Below, piece by piece: positions 20,015 through 30,191 of a DNA stretch of 64,000 nt (positions are counted from its first letter, which is position 1; the number at the start of each line of letters is the position of its first letter). This DNA comes from Pseudomonas citri (GTDB taxonomy: Bacteria > Pseudomonadota > Gammaproteobacteria > Pseudomonadales > Pseudomonadaceae). The stretch is taken from contig NZ_JAODAB010000006.1 of the NCBI RefSeq assembly GCF_025336485.1, positions 248,001-312,000 on the forward strand, written 5' to 3'. The notes beneath the pieces are model-generated. The model saw only the letters and a program-made list of their open reading frames with translations. It was not told the origin of the DNA and did no database searches. The translations under genes were made by a program, and so were the position numbers.

Positions 20015-20102
20015 GTCCGGCGGATGATTGACGTCAATTGATCGTCAGTGACTGCCGTTGCAGCTTTTGTGCCTGGGAGGGGTGACCGTTAGTCGGCTAT
20101 TT
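20015..20102 (-). promoter_or_regulatory. Upstream box of PL7 copy 2
   Basis: Shares with 19051-19138 the elements ACGGTCACC, GGCACAAAA, CTGACGATCAATTGACGTC and ATCCGCCGG on the minus strand. The ttgacgtcaa inside it is a perfect palindrome in this copy. The rest of the 314-bp gap (19917-20230) up to the response-regulator gene shows no gene. Confidence 0.5.
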
Positions 20103-20230
20103 CTGGCTTTGTCTGGATGATGGCTGGGTGACAGCTACTGCTTTTCAAAATCCCGGTCTAGAGTGAGATCACAGTATTTTGTCCGTTCCGGTACATAAAA
20201 CGGACAGGGCGCCCCGATAAGAGAAGCAGC

Positions 20231-22354
20231 ATGGAATGCGCGCAACTTAAGCTTGATGAACAAAGCTCCGTCCTTTTGATTGTTGATGATTACCCTGAAA
20301 ACCTGCTCAGCATGCGAGCGTTGTTGCAGCGTCAGGATTGGCAGGTGATGACGGCGTCCTCGGGGTTCGAGGCTCTTAACCTGCTGCTCGAGCATGACAT
20401 CGACCTGGTCCTGCTGGACGTACAGATGCCTGGAATGGACGGTTTCGAGGTGGCCCGCCTGATGCGCGGCAGCCAGCGCACACGGCTTACGCCGATTATC
20501 TTCCTGACCGCCAACGAACAATCCCAGGACGCGGTGATCAAGGGCTACGCCAACGGCGCGGTGGATTACCTGTTCAAACCCTTCGACCCGCAGATCCTCA
20601 AGCCCAAGGTCCAGGCATTGCTGGAGCACCAGCGTAATCGCCGGGCCTTGCAGCGCCTGAGCCAGGACCTGGAAGCTGCCAGGGCCTTCAATGCCTCGGT
20701 GCTGGAAAATGCCGCCGAAGGCATTCTCGTGGTGAATGAAAACGGCGCGATCCGCTTCGCCAACCCGTCGACCTGCCGCTTGCTCAACGCCACCGCTGCG
20801 CAACTGCAAGGGATGCCGTTCCTCGATTTCCTGCAGAACCCCCACATTCCCGAATGGGCCGACTCTTCGCTGCTGCAAGCCTATCGTCGCGGCGAAACCC
20901 TGCGTTTGCACGATGCCGTGTTGCGCACTGCGCCCGGCCAGCAGGTGTCGGTGGCTTTGTCCTGTGCGCCGCTGCCTTCGGAACAGAAGGCCATGGTGGT
21001 GACATTGCAGGACATGTCGGTGATACGTCACTTGCATCAACAACTGGAATACCAGGCCGTCACCGACCCGCTGACCGGTTTGCTCAACCGCCGGGGTTTC
21101 TATCAGACGGCGGAAAACCTGTTGATGCGCAGCGAGCGGTTGGAAAGCAATTGGGTGTTGCTGTACCTGGACCTCGACGGCTTCAAGCGCGTCAATGATT
21201 CCCTGGGCCACGACGCCGGTGACCGGGTGTTGCGCTGGGTGTCGGAACAACTGAAGGCCTGCCTGCGGCCGTTCGATATCCTGGCACGCCTGGGCGGTGA
21301 CGAATTCACGGCGTTGCTGGACCTGGAGTTCCCCGAGCAAGCAGCGAAGATCGCCGAGAAACTGATCGAGCGGGTTGCGATCTGCCAGCAGATCGAAGGC
21401 ATGGATGTGGCGCTGGGAGCCAGCATTGGTATCGCGACGTACCCTGATTGCGGTGCCAATCTCGATGGCCTGCTGCGTGCCTCCGACATCGCCATGTACG
21501 AGGCCAAGCGAGCCGGTCGCCAGCAGTATCGTTTTTACGATCATGAAATGAACGGCCGCGCCCGTTCACGGCTGATGCTTGAAGAAAGCGTGCGCTCGGC
21601 CATCGAGAACCGCGACTTCAACATGGTCTATCAGCCCCAGGTGAGTATCGTCGATGGGCAGGTCCGTGGATTCGAGGCGTTGTTGCGCTGGCAGCATCCG
21701 AGTGTCGGCGATGTACCGCCGGGGCTGTTCCTGCCGTTGCTGGAGGAAGCGCGGTTGATCAGCCAGTTGGGCAGCTGGATTTACCATCGCAGCGCGGCCC
21801 AGCGCAAAATCTGGGGGCAGATATTCTCGGAGGATCTGGTGTTGGCGGTGAGCTTGAGCAGCACTCAGTTCGGCATGCCTAACCTGGTGACCGAGTTGCG
21901 TCAGGTCCTGGAGCGTCATGCCTTGCAACCCCGGCAACTGGAGGTCGAGGTGACCGAGGATGCGCTGATGCGCAATCCCGACGAAACCCAGAAGCAACTG
22001 CAACTCTTGCGTCACCTGGGGGTTCGGGTGGCCCTGGATGATTTCGGCTCGGGGCCTTGCTCGCTGACGCATCTGCGCGACCTTGAGCTCGACACGCTCA
22101 AGCTCGACCGGCACTTGATCGCGCGCCTGCCGGCTTCGCCCCGGGACGCCGCGTTGGCCGCGGCGGTGATCGACCTGTGCACGCAGCTGGGGTTGCGGGT
22201 GATCGCCGAAGGCGTGGAGACGCTGGAGCAATATCACTGGCTGCAAGCCCACGGCTGTGAGTACGTGCAAGGGTTCCTGGTGGCACGGCCGTTGATGGCC
22301 GCCGATACCAGCGCCTTCGCCAAACCTTTCGACTGGAGCGCGGTGCAGGCCTGA
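20231..22354 (+). CDS. Response regulator with PAS, GGDEF and EAL domains
   Basis: A 707-residue signalling protein for cyclic di-GMP. A receiver domain (about 12-130) has the phospho-acceptor Asp63 in LLDVQMPGMDG and a C-terminal lysine in the LFKPFDP segment. A PAS domain follows (about 150-265). The GGDEF domain has an intact GGDEF motif at 355-359, and the EAL domain starts at EAL 482-484 with ALDDFGSG, LKLDRHLI and AEGVETLEQ. Both catalytic motifs look complete, so synthesis, breakdown or both are possible. No cognate kinase gene is adjacent. Its position after fba matches other Pseudomonas genomes. The ATG follows GAGAAGCAGC. Confidence 0.93.
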   Translation: MECAQLKLDEQSSVLLIVDDYPENLLSMRALLQRQDWQVMTASSGFEALNLLLEHDIDLVLLDVQMPGMDGFEVARLMRGSQRTRLTPIIFLTANEQSQDAVIKGYANGAVDYLFKPFDPQILKPKVQALLEHQRNRRALQRLSQDLEAARAFNASVLENAAEGILVVNENGAIRFANPSTCRLLNATAAQLQGMPFLDFLQNPHIPEWADSSLLQAYRRGETLRLHDAVLRTAPGQQVSVALSCAPLPSEQKAMVVTLQDMSVIRHLHQQLEYQAVTDPLTGLLNRRGFYQTAENLLMRSERLESNWVLLYLDLDGFKRVNDSLGHDAGDRVLRWVSEQLKACLRPFDILARLGGDEFTALLDLEFPEQAAKIAEKLIERVAICQQIEGMDVALGASIGIATYPDCGANLDGLLRASDIAMYEAKRAGRQQYRFYDHEMNGRARSRLMLEESVRSAIENRDFNMVYQPQVSIVDGQVRGFEALLRWQHPSVGDVPPGLFLPLLEEARLISQLGSWIYHRSAAQRKIWGQIFSEDLVLAVSLSSTQFGMPNLVTELRQVLERHALQPRQLEVEVTEDALMRNPDETQKQLQLLRHLGVRVALDDFGSGPCSLTHLRDLELDTLKLDRHLIARLPASPRDAALAAAVIDLCTQLGLRVIAEGVETLEQYHWLQAHGCEYVQGFLVARPLMAADTSAFAKPFDWSAVQA

Positions 22355-22396
22355 ATTCGCTACACTGGCGACCTTTCGTGACCGTGTTGCCGCCCG

Positions 22397-22900
22397 ATGA
22401 CCGCGCTCAAGTACCTCCAGGCCTATCCCGCCGCCCTGCAAGCCCAAGTGCAGCAATTGATCACCCAGGATCGGCTGGGCGATTACCTGCACCAGCGCTA
22501 TCCGCAGCGCCATTCGATCCAGAGCGACAAGGCCTTGTACGGCTATGCGCTGGAACTCAAGCAGCAATACCTGCGCAACGCTCCGGCCATCGACAAGGTG
22601 CTGTTCGACAATCGCCTCGACCTGACCCATCGTGCCCTCGGTCTGCACAGCACGGTGTCACGGGTGCAGGGCGGCAAGCTCAAGGCCAAGAAGGAGATCC
22701 GCATCGCCGCGCTGTTCAAGGAAGCAGCCCCGGAGTTCCTGAAGATGATCGTGGTGCACGAATTGGCGCACTTCAAGGAATCGGATCACAACAAGGCGTT
22801 CTACCAGCTCTGTGAGTACATGCTGCCTGGCTATCACCAATTGGAATTCGACCTGCGGGTGTACCTGACCTGGCGGGACTTGCAACCACACAAGGAATGA
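22397..22900 (+). CDS. M48-type zinc metallopeptidase, YgjP-like
   Basis: A 167-residue protein with the zinc-binding HELAH at residues 121-125 followed by a SDHNKAFYQLCEYMLPGY segment, the pattern of the YgjP/DUF45 WLM-type peptidases. No signal peptide or membrane helix, so probably cytoplasmic. Substrates are unknown. The gene lies 42 bp after the response regulator and 4 bp before the next gene, so cotranscription with the latter is likely. Confidence 0.85.
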   Translation: MTALKYLQAYPAALQAQVQQLITQDRLGDYLHQRYPQRHSIQSDKALYGYALELKQQYLRNAPAIDKVLFDNRLDLTHRALGLHSTVSRVQGGKLKAKKEIRIAALFKEAAPEFLKMIVVHELAHFKESDHNKAFYQLCEYMLPGYHQLEFDLRVYLTWRDLQPHKE

Positions 22901-22904
22901 CTGG

Positions 22905-23201
22905 ATGGACGTCAGCAAGACCAAAAGCAGTTTCTATCGGCGTTTGTACGTGGCTTACCTGATCGACAGCGGCATGGCCTGCAACGTCCCGGCGCTCACC
23001 GAAGCCACCGGCATGCCACGGCGCACCGCCCAGGACACCGTGGCGGCGCTGGCGGACCTGGATATCGTGTGCGAATTCGAGCAGCAAGAGGGGGCCCGCA
23101 ACCACGCCGGGCGGTATCGGATCCGGGATTGGGGGGCGATCGATCGACGGTGGATCGAGGAGAATTTGCAGCGGATCAAGGCGGTGCTTGAGTACCCCTG
23201 A
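22905..23201 (+). CDS. Small winged helix-turn-helix protein
   Basis: A 98-residue protein. Residues about 20-75 (IDSGMACNVPALTEATGMPRRTAQDTVAALADLDIVCEF) form a helix-turn-helix with a wing, similar to DUF-type HTH regulators found next to YgjP in pseudomonads. It starts 4 bp after the peptidase stop, so translation may be coupled. Target genes are unknown. Confidence 0.75.
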   Translation: MDVSKTKSSFYRRLYVAYLIDSGMACNVPALTEATGMPRRTAQDTVAALADLDIVCEFEQQEGARNHAGRYRIRDWGAIDRRWIEENLQRIKAVLEYP

Positions 23202-23225
23202 CGCTGGCTGCCTGGGCTGGCCTCA

Positions 23226-23684
23226 TCACGAGCTGGGCCTGTGCATGCCAATGTGTGGAATCCCGTCCTCCAGGTATTCCACCCCCACCACCACAAACCC
23301 GTATCGCCCGTAATAGCCCTGGAGATGCGCCTGGGCCGACAATGAGACCGGCGTGCCGGGCCAGTGTAGTTCGGCCTGCTTGAGGGCTTGTTCCATCAGG
23401 ATGTGGCCTAACCCCTGGCCGCGTGCGTGGGGGGCGATGATTACGCGGCCGATCACCACGTCACTGTTTTGCGAGTGCGGGTCGAGCAGGCGTAGATAGG
23501 CCACCAGGTGATTGTCCTGCCAGGCCATCAGATGGCAGGTGTCCCCTTCCAGGTCGAGACCGTCGACGTCCTGGTAGGCGCAGTTCTGCTCGACGACGAA
23601 CACCTCGGCGCGCAACTTGAGGATGGCATACAGCTGTTCCTTGCTCAGGTCACTGTGATGTTTGCAGACCCATTCGATGTCCAT
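23226..23684 (-). CDS. GNAT family acetyltransferase, ElaA-like
   Basis: A 152-residue protein. The N-terminal LYAILKLRAEVFVVEQNCAYQDVDG is typical of ElaA, and the acetyl-CoA loop is IIAPHARGQGLGHILMEQAL (R/Q-x-x-G-x-G/A type). It probably acetylates a small molecule or protein; the substrate is unknown. It is a single gene, convergent with the HTH gene. Confidence 0.88.
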   Translation of the reverse strand: MDIEWVCKHHSDLSKEQLYAILKLRAEVFVVEQNCAYQDVDGLDLEGDTCHLMAWQDNHLVAYLRLLDPHSQNSDVVIGRVIIAPHARGQGLGHILMEQALKQAELHWPGTPVSLSAQAHLQGYYGRYGFVVVGVEYLEDGIPHIGMHRPSS

Positions 23685-23968
23685 TTTTGAATTTCCTCAA
23701 GAACCTGATACCGATAGTAAGCGTGCAGTGGACGGAAGTCTCTTTTCGGTCGGGCGGATGAACCGTCTGAAAGAAAACAAAATGCCATCACCCTGCTGCC
23801 GCCGCTGTCTTCTTTGTGTAATCTTCATTCCAGGGCTGTGCAGCGGTTTCGATGAGCTAATGTTAGGACCGGACACCCAAGGATGTTTTTGAGTGACGGC
23901 TAGGCTTTTACGAAAAAGTAAAAATCCTAAGAACCAACCGGGCTATGAACCCGTCAAGGATGTTTGGC

Positions 23969-24706
23969 ATGCCGCGATTGCATCGAGCTCTGGCTTTGGT
24001 CGGGTTGCTGTTGTTGAGCCACAACGCCTGTGCGCAGAAGTTACGCCTGGTGGCCGATGCCTGGCCACCGTTCACCGACTCGACGCTGGTCAATGGTGGC
24101 CTGGCGACCGATATCGTCAGCACCGCCCTGGCCCGTGCCGGTTATGCCAGTGATTTCGAACAGGTGCCCTGGGCCCGGGCGATGCTGGGCATCGGCGAGG
24201 GCCGTTATGACGTACTGATCAATGCCTGGTATGCCGAGGAACGCACCCGTATAGGCCAGTTTTCGGCCGAGTACCTGCTCAATCGCGTGTGCTTCCTCAA
24301 GCGCAAGGACGATGCGATCCAGTTCGACAACCTGCAACAGTTGCGGGCTTATCCCATCGCCGTGGTTCGCGGTTACGCCTACGGCAAGGATTTCGACGAA
24401 GACCCGCTGTTGCAGAAAGTCCCTGTGCATAACTTCGCGATGGCCGCACGCATGCTGGCGGCCGACCGCGTGAAGCTGACGCTGGAAGACGAATACGTGG
24501 CTCGCTATTACCTGGCTCGCGAATCCCCCAAGGTGCGCAATGCCTTGGAATTCCTGCCCAAGCCCTTGAGCGAAAACAGCCTGCACATCCTGGTCAGCCT
24601 GAAGAATCCCGAGCATGAAGAGATCGTGGCGGGATTCGATCGGGCGATTGCGGAGATGAAGGCGGATGGGAGTTATGACAGATTATTGAAGGCGCATGGG
24701 ATGTAG
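23969..24706 (+). CDS. Periplasmic substrate-binding protein (SBP family 3)
   Basis: About 245 residues. The N-terminus MPRLHRALALVGLLLLSHNACAQ is a Sec signal peptide. The mature part (LRLVADAWPPFTD, VPWARAMLGIGEGRYDVLINAWYAEER) belongs to the family 3 binding fold of polar amino-acid ABC transporters, but no permease or ATPase gene is adjacent, so it may act alone or with a sensor. The ATG at 23969 is preferred because it follows CAAGGA with good spacing; the earlier ATG at 23945 gives eight more residues. Confidence 0.8.
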   Translation: MPRLHRALALVGLLLLSHNACAQKLRLVADAWPPFTDSTLVNGGLATDIVSTALARAGYASDFEQVPWARAMLGIGEGRYDVLINAWYAEERTRIGQFSAEYLLNRVCFLKRKDDAIQFDNLQQLRAYPIAVVRGYAYGKDFDEDPLLQKVPVHNFAMAARMLAADRVKLTLEDEYVARYYLARESPKVRNALEFLPKPLSENSLHILVSLKNPEHEEIVAGFDRAIAEMKADGSYDRLLKAHGM

Positions 24707-24723
24707 CAGCTCGGAGCTCGCCG

Positions 24724-26898
24724 TCAGGCCTCCTTCATCAGATGCGCCGCCAACGTGCGCAACGGCCCCAACTGACGGCAGATCAATGCCAATTGCGTTT
24801 GCACCAGCCGTTGGCCTTCATCGATTTCATCGGGCATCTGCTCAAGCTCACTGGCGAGGGTTTCCTCCTCGTCGCTCTGGATCGCGATCGGAGCCTTGTT
24901 CGCCAGCCCCTGGGCGATTTCGTCGATGCTTGTCGCCAGTTTCGCGCCGGCGCCTTCGATCAATTGTTCGCGCACCTGAGCCGGCAGTTCGGTGCCTCGA
25001 TGGGCGCCCAGGCCTGACAGGTAGCTGAGCAGGGTGTGGGAGAGCACCAGGAAGCGGAACCCAACGTCGGCCTCCTTACGGAAATGTCCCGGCTCCATCA
25101 GCATGTTCGCCAGGGTGGTGGACAGCGCGGCGTCGGCGTTGTGGGCGTTGCGCCGGGCCAGGCGATAGGCCAGGTCGTCGCTTTTGCCGGCGGCGTACTG
25201 CTGCATGATCTGGCGCAGGTAGATGCTGTTGCAGGTCAGCGTGTTGGCCAGCACCTTGTTCAACCGGCGTCCTTGCCAGTCCGGCAGGAACAGGAACACC
25301 GCCACCCCGGCAATCAGGCTGCCGAGCAAGGTATCGAACAGCCGCGGCAACAGCAGCCCGTAGCCGTCGCCCACCTGGTTGAAGCAGAACAGCACCATGA
25401 CGGTGATCGCCGCCGTCGCCAGGGTGTAGCGCGTCGTGCGGTTGGTGAAGAACAGCACGCCGGCGGCGATGGCGAAGCACGATTGCACCAGCGGGTTGGG
25501 GAACAGATCGAACAGCGCCCAGGCCACTGTCAGGCCGATGGCGGTGCCGACGATCCGTTGGCCGAGTTTGCGCCGGGTGGCGCCATAGCTCGGTTGGCAG
25601 ACGAACAGCGTGGTGAGGATGATCCAGTAACCCTGGGACGGGTGGATCACGTGCACCAAGGCGTAGCCCACACTCAGGGCCAAGGGCAGGCGCAGGGCAT
25701 GGCGAAACAGCAGCGAGGTCGGCGTAAGCTGCGTGCGCAAGCGTAGCCAGATGTCCTTGAGGTTGTGCGGCGAGCGGTCCAGCAGGCTGCTGTCGGTGGC
25801 GTCCGCCAGGGCATCGGGGTTGCTCGCGTCGCTGAGCAGGCGGTCCATGGTGGCCAGGTTCACCGACAAGGCCCGCAGTGAGCGCAGCAACCCGCGCCAG
25901 GCCGGATTGCTCTGGATGCGCAAGTGCTCCAGGGAGGCGTGCAGATCGTTCAGGGCTTCGGCGAAGCTGTCGTCGTAGACGAACGGCTGGCGCATCTGGA
26001 TCGATTCGCCAAGCGCCTGGCAGGCCTTGCCTTGCTGGCGCAACAGGCGCTGGCAGCGAAACAGTACGTCGCTGTGGAAGAAGGCTTCGGCCAGTGCGTT
26101 GTAGGGGTAGTGGGAAGAACTGGCGCGCTCGTGGATGTCCTGGGCGAGGAAGTAGAGCTTGAGGTAGCGGCTGACTTTCGAACCCGGTCGGCCATTGCCC
26201 ACGCGGTGCAGGATGATCTCCTTCGCGGCGTTGAGGGCTGCCACCACCCGCCCGTTCTGTTGCGCCAGCTCCAGGCGTCGGGCTTCGATGTCCAGTTGGC
26301 GGATGGGTTCGAGCAGCGTCGACTTGAGTTTCAGGTAGCGCCCCAGTTCGCGAAACAACCGCGCCAGGCTTTGCTGCACCGGTTGGTTGGAAAACAGCGC
26401 CTGCCATAGCACCGAGAGCAAGCCGTACCACGCGGCACCGGCCACCAGCAACACGGGTTCGTGCCAGAAATCGTTGACCGCGCCACCGCGCTGGTCCACG
26501 CCGATCATGGTGTAGACCGAAAGAATCAACGTGGCCGAGGCAATCGCGCCGTAGCGCTCGCCGAGGGCGCCGAGCATGGTCAAGCCGAAGGCCGCCAGGG
26601 CCAGGGCAATGATGAACAGCCAGGGGTAGGGGAACAGCAACTCCACCGACAGCGCGGCGATGGTGAAGCACACCAGGGTCACGGCCAGCGCGTTGAGGCG
26701 GCCTTGCCAGGTGTCGTCGGTCTCGGCCAGGGCGCTGGCGATAATCCCCAGGAACAAGGGGATCAAGAGCACCATCTGATCCAGGTACCAGCACAGCGCC
26801 ATGCTGCCGGTCAGGGCGATGAACACCCGTACGCTGTAGCTGAATTTATCCAACGCCCAAAGGCGACGCAGAGATTGGCTGAACGAGGTCGATGACAT
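24724..26898 (-). CDS. yccS: YccS-like FUSC family inner-membrane protein
   Basis: About 724 residues with two blocks of hydrophobic helices (roughly 15-190 and 395-540), each followed by a cytoplasmic domain, as in YccS/YhfK and the aromatic-acid efflux protein AaeB. The segments LWALDKFSYSVRVFIALTGSMALCW and RHALRLPLALSVGYALVHV begin the two membrane blocks. Function is unsettled in the family; transport is likely. The ATG at 26898 matches family starts; the frame is open to 26958. Confidence 0.88.
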   Translation of the reverse strand: MSSTSFSQSLRRLWALDKFSYSVRVFIALTGSMALCWYLDQMVLLIPLFLGIIASALAETDDTWQGRLNALAVTLVCFTIAALSVELLFPYPWLFIIALALAAFGLTMLGALGERYGAIASATLILSVYTMIGVDQRGGAVNDFWHEPVLLVAGAAWYGLLSVLWQALFSNQPVQQSLARLFRELGRYLKLKSTLLEPIRQLDIEARRLELAQQNGRVVAALNAAKEIILHRVGNGRPGSKVSRYLKLYFLAQDIHERASSSHYPYNALAEAFFHSDVLFRCQRLLRQQGKACQALGESIQMRQPFVYDDSFAEALNDLHASLEHLRIQSNPAWRGLLRSLRALSVNLATMDRLLSDASNPDALADATDSSLLDRSPHNLKDIWLRLRTQLTPTSLLFRHALRLPLALSVGYALVHVIHPSQGYWIILTTLFVCQPSYGATRRKLGQRIVGTAIGLTVAWALFDLFPNPLVQSCFAIAAGVLFFTNRTTRYTLATAAITVMVLFCFNQVGDGYGLLLPRLFDTLLGSLIAGVAVFLFLPDWQGRRLNKVLANTLTCNSIYLRQIMQQYAAGKSDDLAYRLARRNAHNADAALSTTLANMLMEPGHFRKEADVGFRFLVLSHTLLSYLSGLGAHRGTELPAQVREQLIEGAGAKLATSIDEIAQGLANKAPIAIQSDEEETLASELEQMPDEIDEGQRLVQTQLALICRQLGPLRTLAAHLMKEA

Positions 26899-27042
26899 GA
26901 AGTGCACGGGCCTGACGGGCAATGACGCTAAATTGAGGCAGTAATGACGCCGACGCAATGGCGGCGATCACATCTCACAGCAAAAAGTGTTCCGCCAGGC
27001 TCATGGACATACTCACCACAATGCTGGCCTGCATGTGTTGGC

Positions 27043-28221
27043 TCAGACGTACTGAGCCGCCGCATACCCCGACGCCCAGGCCCACTGGAAGTTGAACCCG
27101 CCCAGGTGGCCGGTGACGTCCAGCACCTCGCCAATGAAATACAGCCCCGGGCTTTTCAGCGATTCCATGGTCTTGGAGGAGACTTCCCGGGTGTCGACGC
27201 CGCCCAGGGTGACTTCGGCGGTGCGGTAGCCTTCGGTGCCGGCGGGGACGACGTTCCAGCTCGCCAGTTTCTCGGCGATGTCCGCCAGCTCCGCGTGGGT
27301 GTATTGCTTCATGGGCTTGGAGACGAACCAGGTGTCGGCCAGCAGGCCGGCCATTTTCTTGGTGAACAGTTCGCCCAGCAGCGTCTTGAGCTCACTGTTG
27401 GGGCGTTCGGCCTGTTGTTGGGTCAACCACTGCGGCACGTCGTGATCGGGCAGCAGGTTGATCTGCACTGTGTCCCCCGGCTCCCAGAACGAGGAGATCT
27501 GCAAGATCGCCGGACCGCTCAGGCCGCGATGGGTGAAGAGGATGTTTTCGCGAAAGCTCTGGTCGTTGCAGCTCACCAGGCAATCGACCGACGTGCCCGA
27601 GAGCTCGGTGCACAGGGTCTTGAGCTGGTCGGTGATGGTAAACGGCACCAGCCCGGCGCGGGTGGGCAGCAATTGATGGCCGAATTGTTTGGCCACTTGG
27701 TAGCCGAAACCGGTGGCGCCCAAGGTCGGGATCGACAGCCCGCCCGTGGCGATCACCAGCGATTGGCAGGTAACGGCGCCGAGGGTGGTTTGCAGCAGGT
27801 AACCGCCTTCAATCTTTTCAATGTGGGTGATCGAGGTGTCCAGGTGCAGGTCGACGCCGGCCTGCTCGCATTCATCCAAAAGGATCCCGAGGATGTCGCT
27901 GGACTTGTTATCGCAGAACAACTGGCCGAGTTTCTTCTCGTGATACGGCACGCCGTGCTTGGCCACCAGGGCGATGAAGTCCCATTGGGTATAGCGGGCC
28001 AGGGCCGATTTGCAGAAGTGCGGATTCTGCGAGAGGAAGTTGCCAGGCTCGGTGTACATATTGGTGAAATTGCAGCGCCCGCCGCCCGACATGAGGATTT
28101 TCTTGCCGGCCTTGTTGGCGTGGTCGAGCAGCATCACCTGCCGGCCACGTCCGGCGGCAGTCAGCCCGCACATCAGCCCAGCGGCGCCAGCGCCAATGAT
28201 CACGACTTCGGTAGAGCGCAA
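27043..28221 (-). CDS. NAD(P)/FAD-dependent oxidoreductase, YhiN/HI0933 family
   Basis: About 392 residues. The dinucleotide-binding motif VVIIGAGAAGLMCGLTAAGRG starts at residue 5, followed by the family motif GKKILMSGGGRCNFTN. The C-terminus (GLYFIGEVLDVTGHLGGFNFQWAWASGYAA) holds the second FAD contact. The start used is the TTG at 28221, seven bases after a GAGGA site; an upstream TTG at 28239 has no such site. The physiological substrate is unknown. Confidence 0.88.
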   Translation of the reverse strand: MRSTEVVIIGAGAAGLMCGLTAAGRGRQVMLLDHANKAGKKILMSGGGRCNFTNMYTEPGNFLSQNPHFCKSALARYTQWDFIALVAKHGVPYHEKKLGQLFCDNKSSDILGILLDECEQAGVDLHLDTSITHIEKIEGGYLLQTTLGAVTCQSLVIATGGLSIPTLGATGFGYQVAKQFGHQLLPTRAGLVPFTITDQLKTLCTELSGTSVDCLVSCNDQSFRENILFTHRGLSGPAILQISSFWEPGDTVQINLLPDHDVPQWLTQQQAERPNSELKTLLGELFTKKMAGLLADTWFVSKPMKQYTHAELADIAEKLASWNVVPAGTEGYRTAEVTLGGVDTREVSSKTMESLKSPGLYFIGEVLDVTGHLGGFNFQWAWASGYAAAQYV

Positions 28222-28259
28222 AACGGTGTCCTCACACAAATTTTAATTTCACCGAAAAC

Positions 28260-28383
28260 CACTGTGGGAGTGGGGCTGTGTGGGAGCAAGGCTTGCCCGC
28301 GATGAAAACGCCGCGGTCTCTTGAGGACCGCAGCGCCTGGATCGCGAGCAAGCTTTGCTCCCACACAGCCCGCTCCCACAAAG
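28260..28383. repeat. Inverted pair of REP elements
   Basis: gtgggagtggggctgtgtgg at the left and its near reverse complement cacacagcccgctcccac at the right, with gcaaggcttgcccgcgat and atcgcgagcaagctttgc inside. Located between the YhiN-like gene and dbpA. Confidence 0.85.
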
Positions 28384-28407
28384 GGATTTCGTTGGATGGA
28401 AGATCGT

Positions 28408-29793
<1,386 letters not shown>

Positions 29794-29900
29794 GGGACAG
29801 GCCTGCAAAACAAAATGTCGCGCAGTGTAGCAGCCTCTTGCCACTTCCTCGAAAGATCTGGACGAGCTGTGGGGGGGCGTGCGTTCGCCTTGGTTTCTTT

Positions 29901-30005
29901 TTGTGGGAGCAAAGCTTGTTGTGGGAGCAAAGCTTGCTCGCGATGCAGACAATGCGCTCTTCAAGAAAACCGCGTTGCCCGCATCGCGGGCAAGCCTTGC
30001 TCCCA
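29901..30005. repeat. REP cluster upstream of dbpA
   Basis: Two direct copies of gtgggagcaaagcttg, 16-17 bp apart, are followed by the inverse copy tcgcgggcaagccttgctcc. The first copy ends abruptly where the second begins, a sign of repeat-within-repeat insertion. Confidence 0.8.
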
Positions 30006-30033
30006 CCGGTGCCTCATTCGCCATTGAGATCCT

Positions 30034-30191
30034 AGGCTCTGTTTGAAAAGTCTTGAGACGAAGGTCAGGCAAGGCGAAAACCGCCGAGGAACGGCCGGGG
30101 TCGCGCTCGACTTTACTGGAGTAAATGAGCATTCCGAGGCGGTTTTCAACGCAGCATCACCGAGTATCAAGGCTTTTCAGGCAGAGCCTAG
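30034..30191. repeat. MITE-like inverted-repeat element, long copy
   Basis: About 155 bp, starting taggctctgtttgaaaag and ending cttttcaggcagagccta. The inner sequence cttgagacgaaggtcaggc and its partner aacgcagcatcaccgagtat match the shorter copy at 5281-5376 in inverted orientation. The extra central part, with ccgccgaggaacgg and cattccgaggcgg, is absent there. The right end overlaps the stop region of the MFS gene. Confidence 0.72.

Noticed and set aside
29794..30132. N-terminal extension of DbpA
   Set aside because: The extra codons run through REP units and the MITE-like element; the family start is at 29793.
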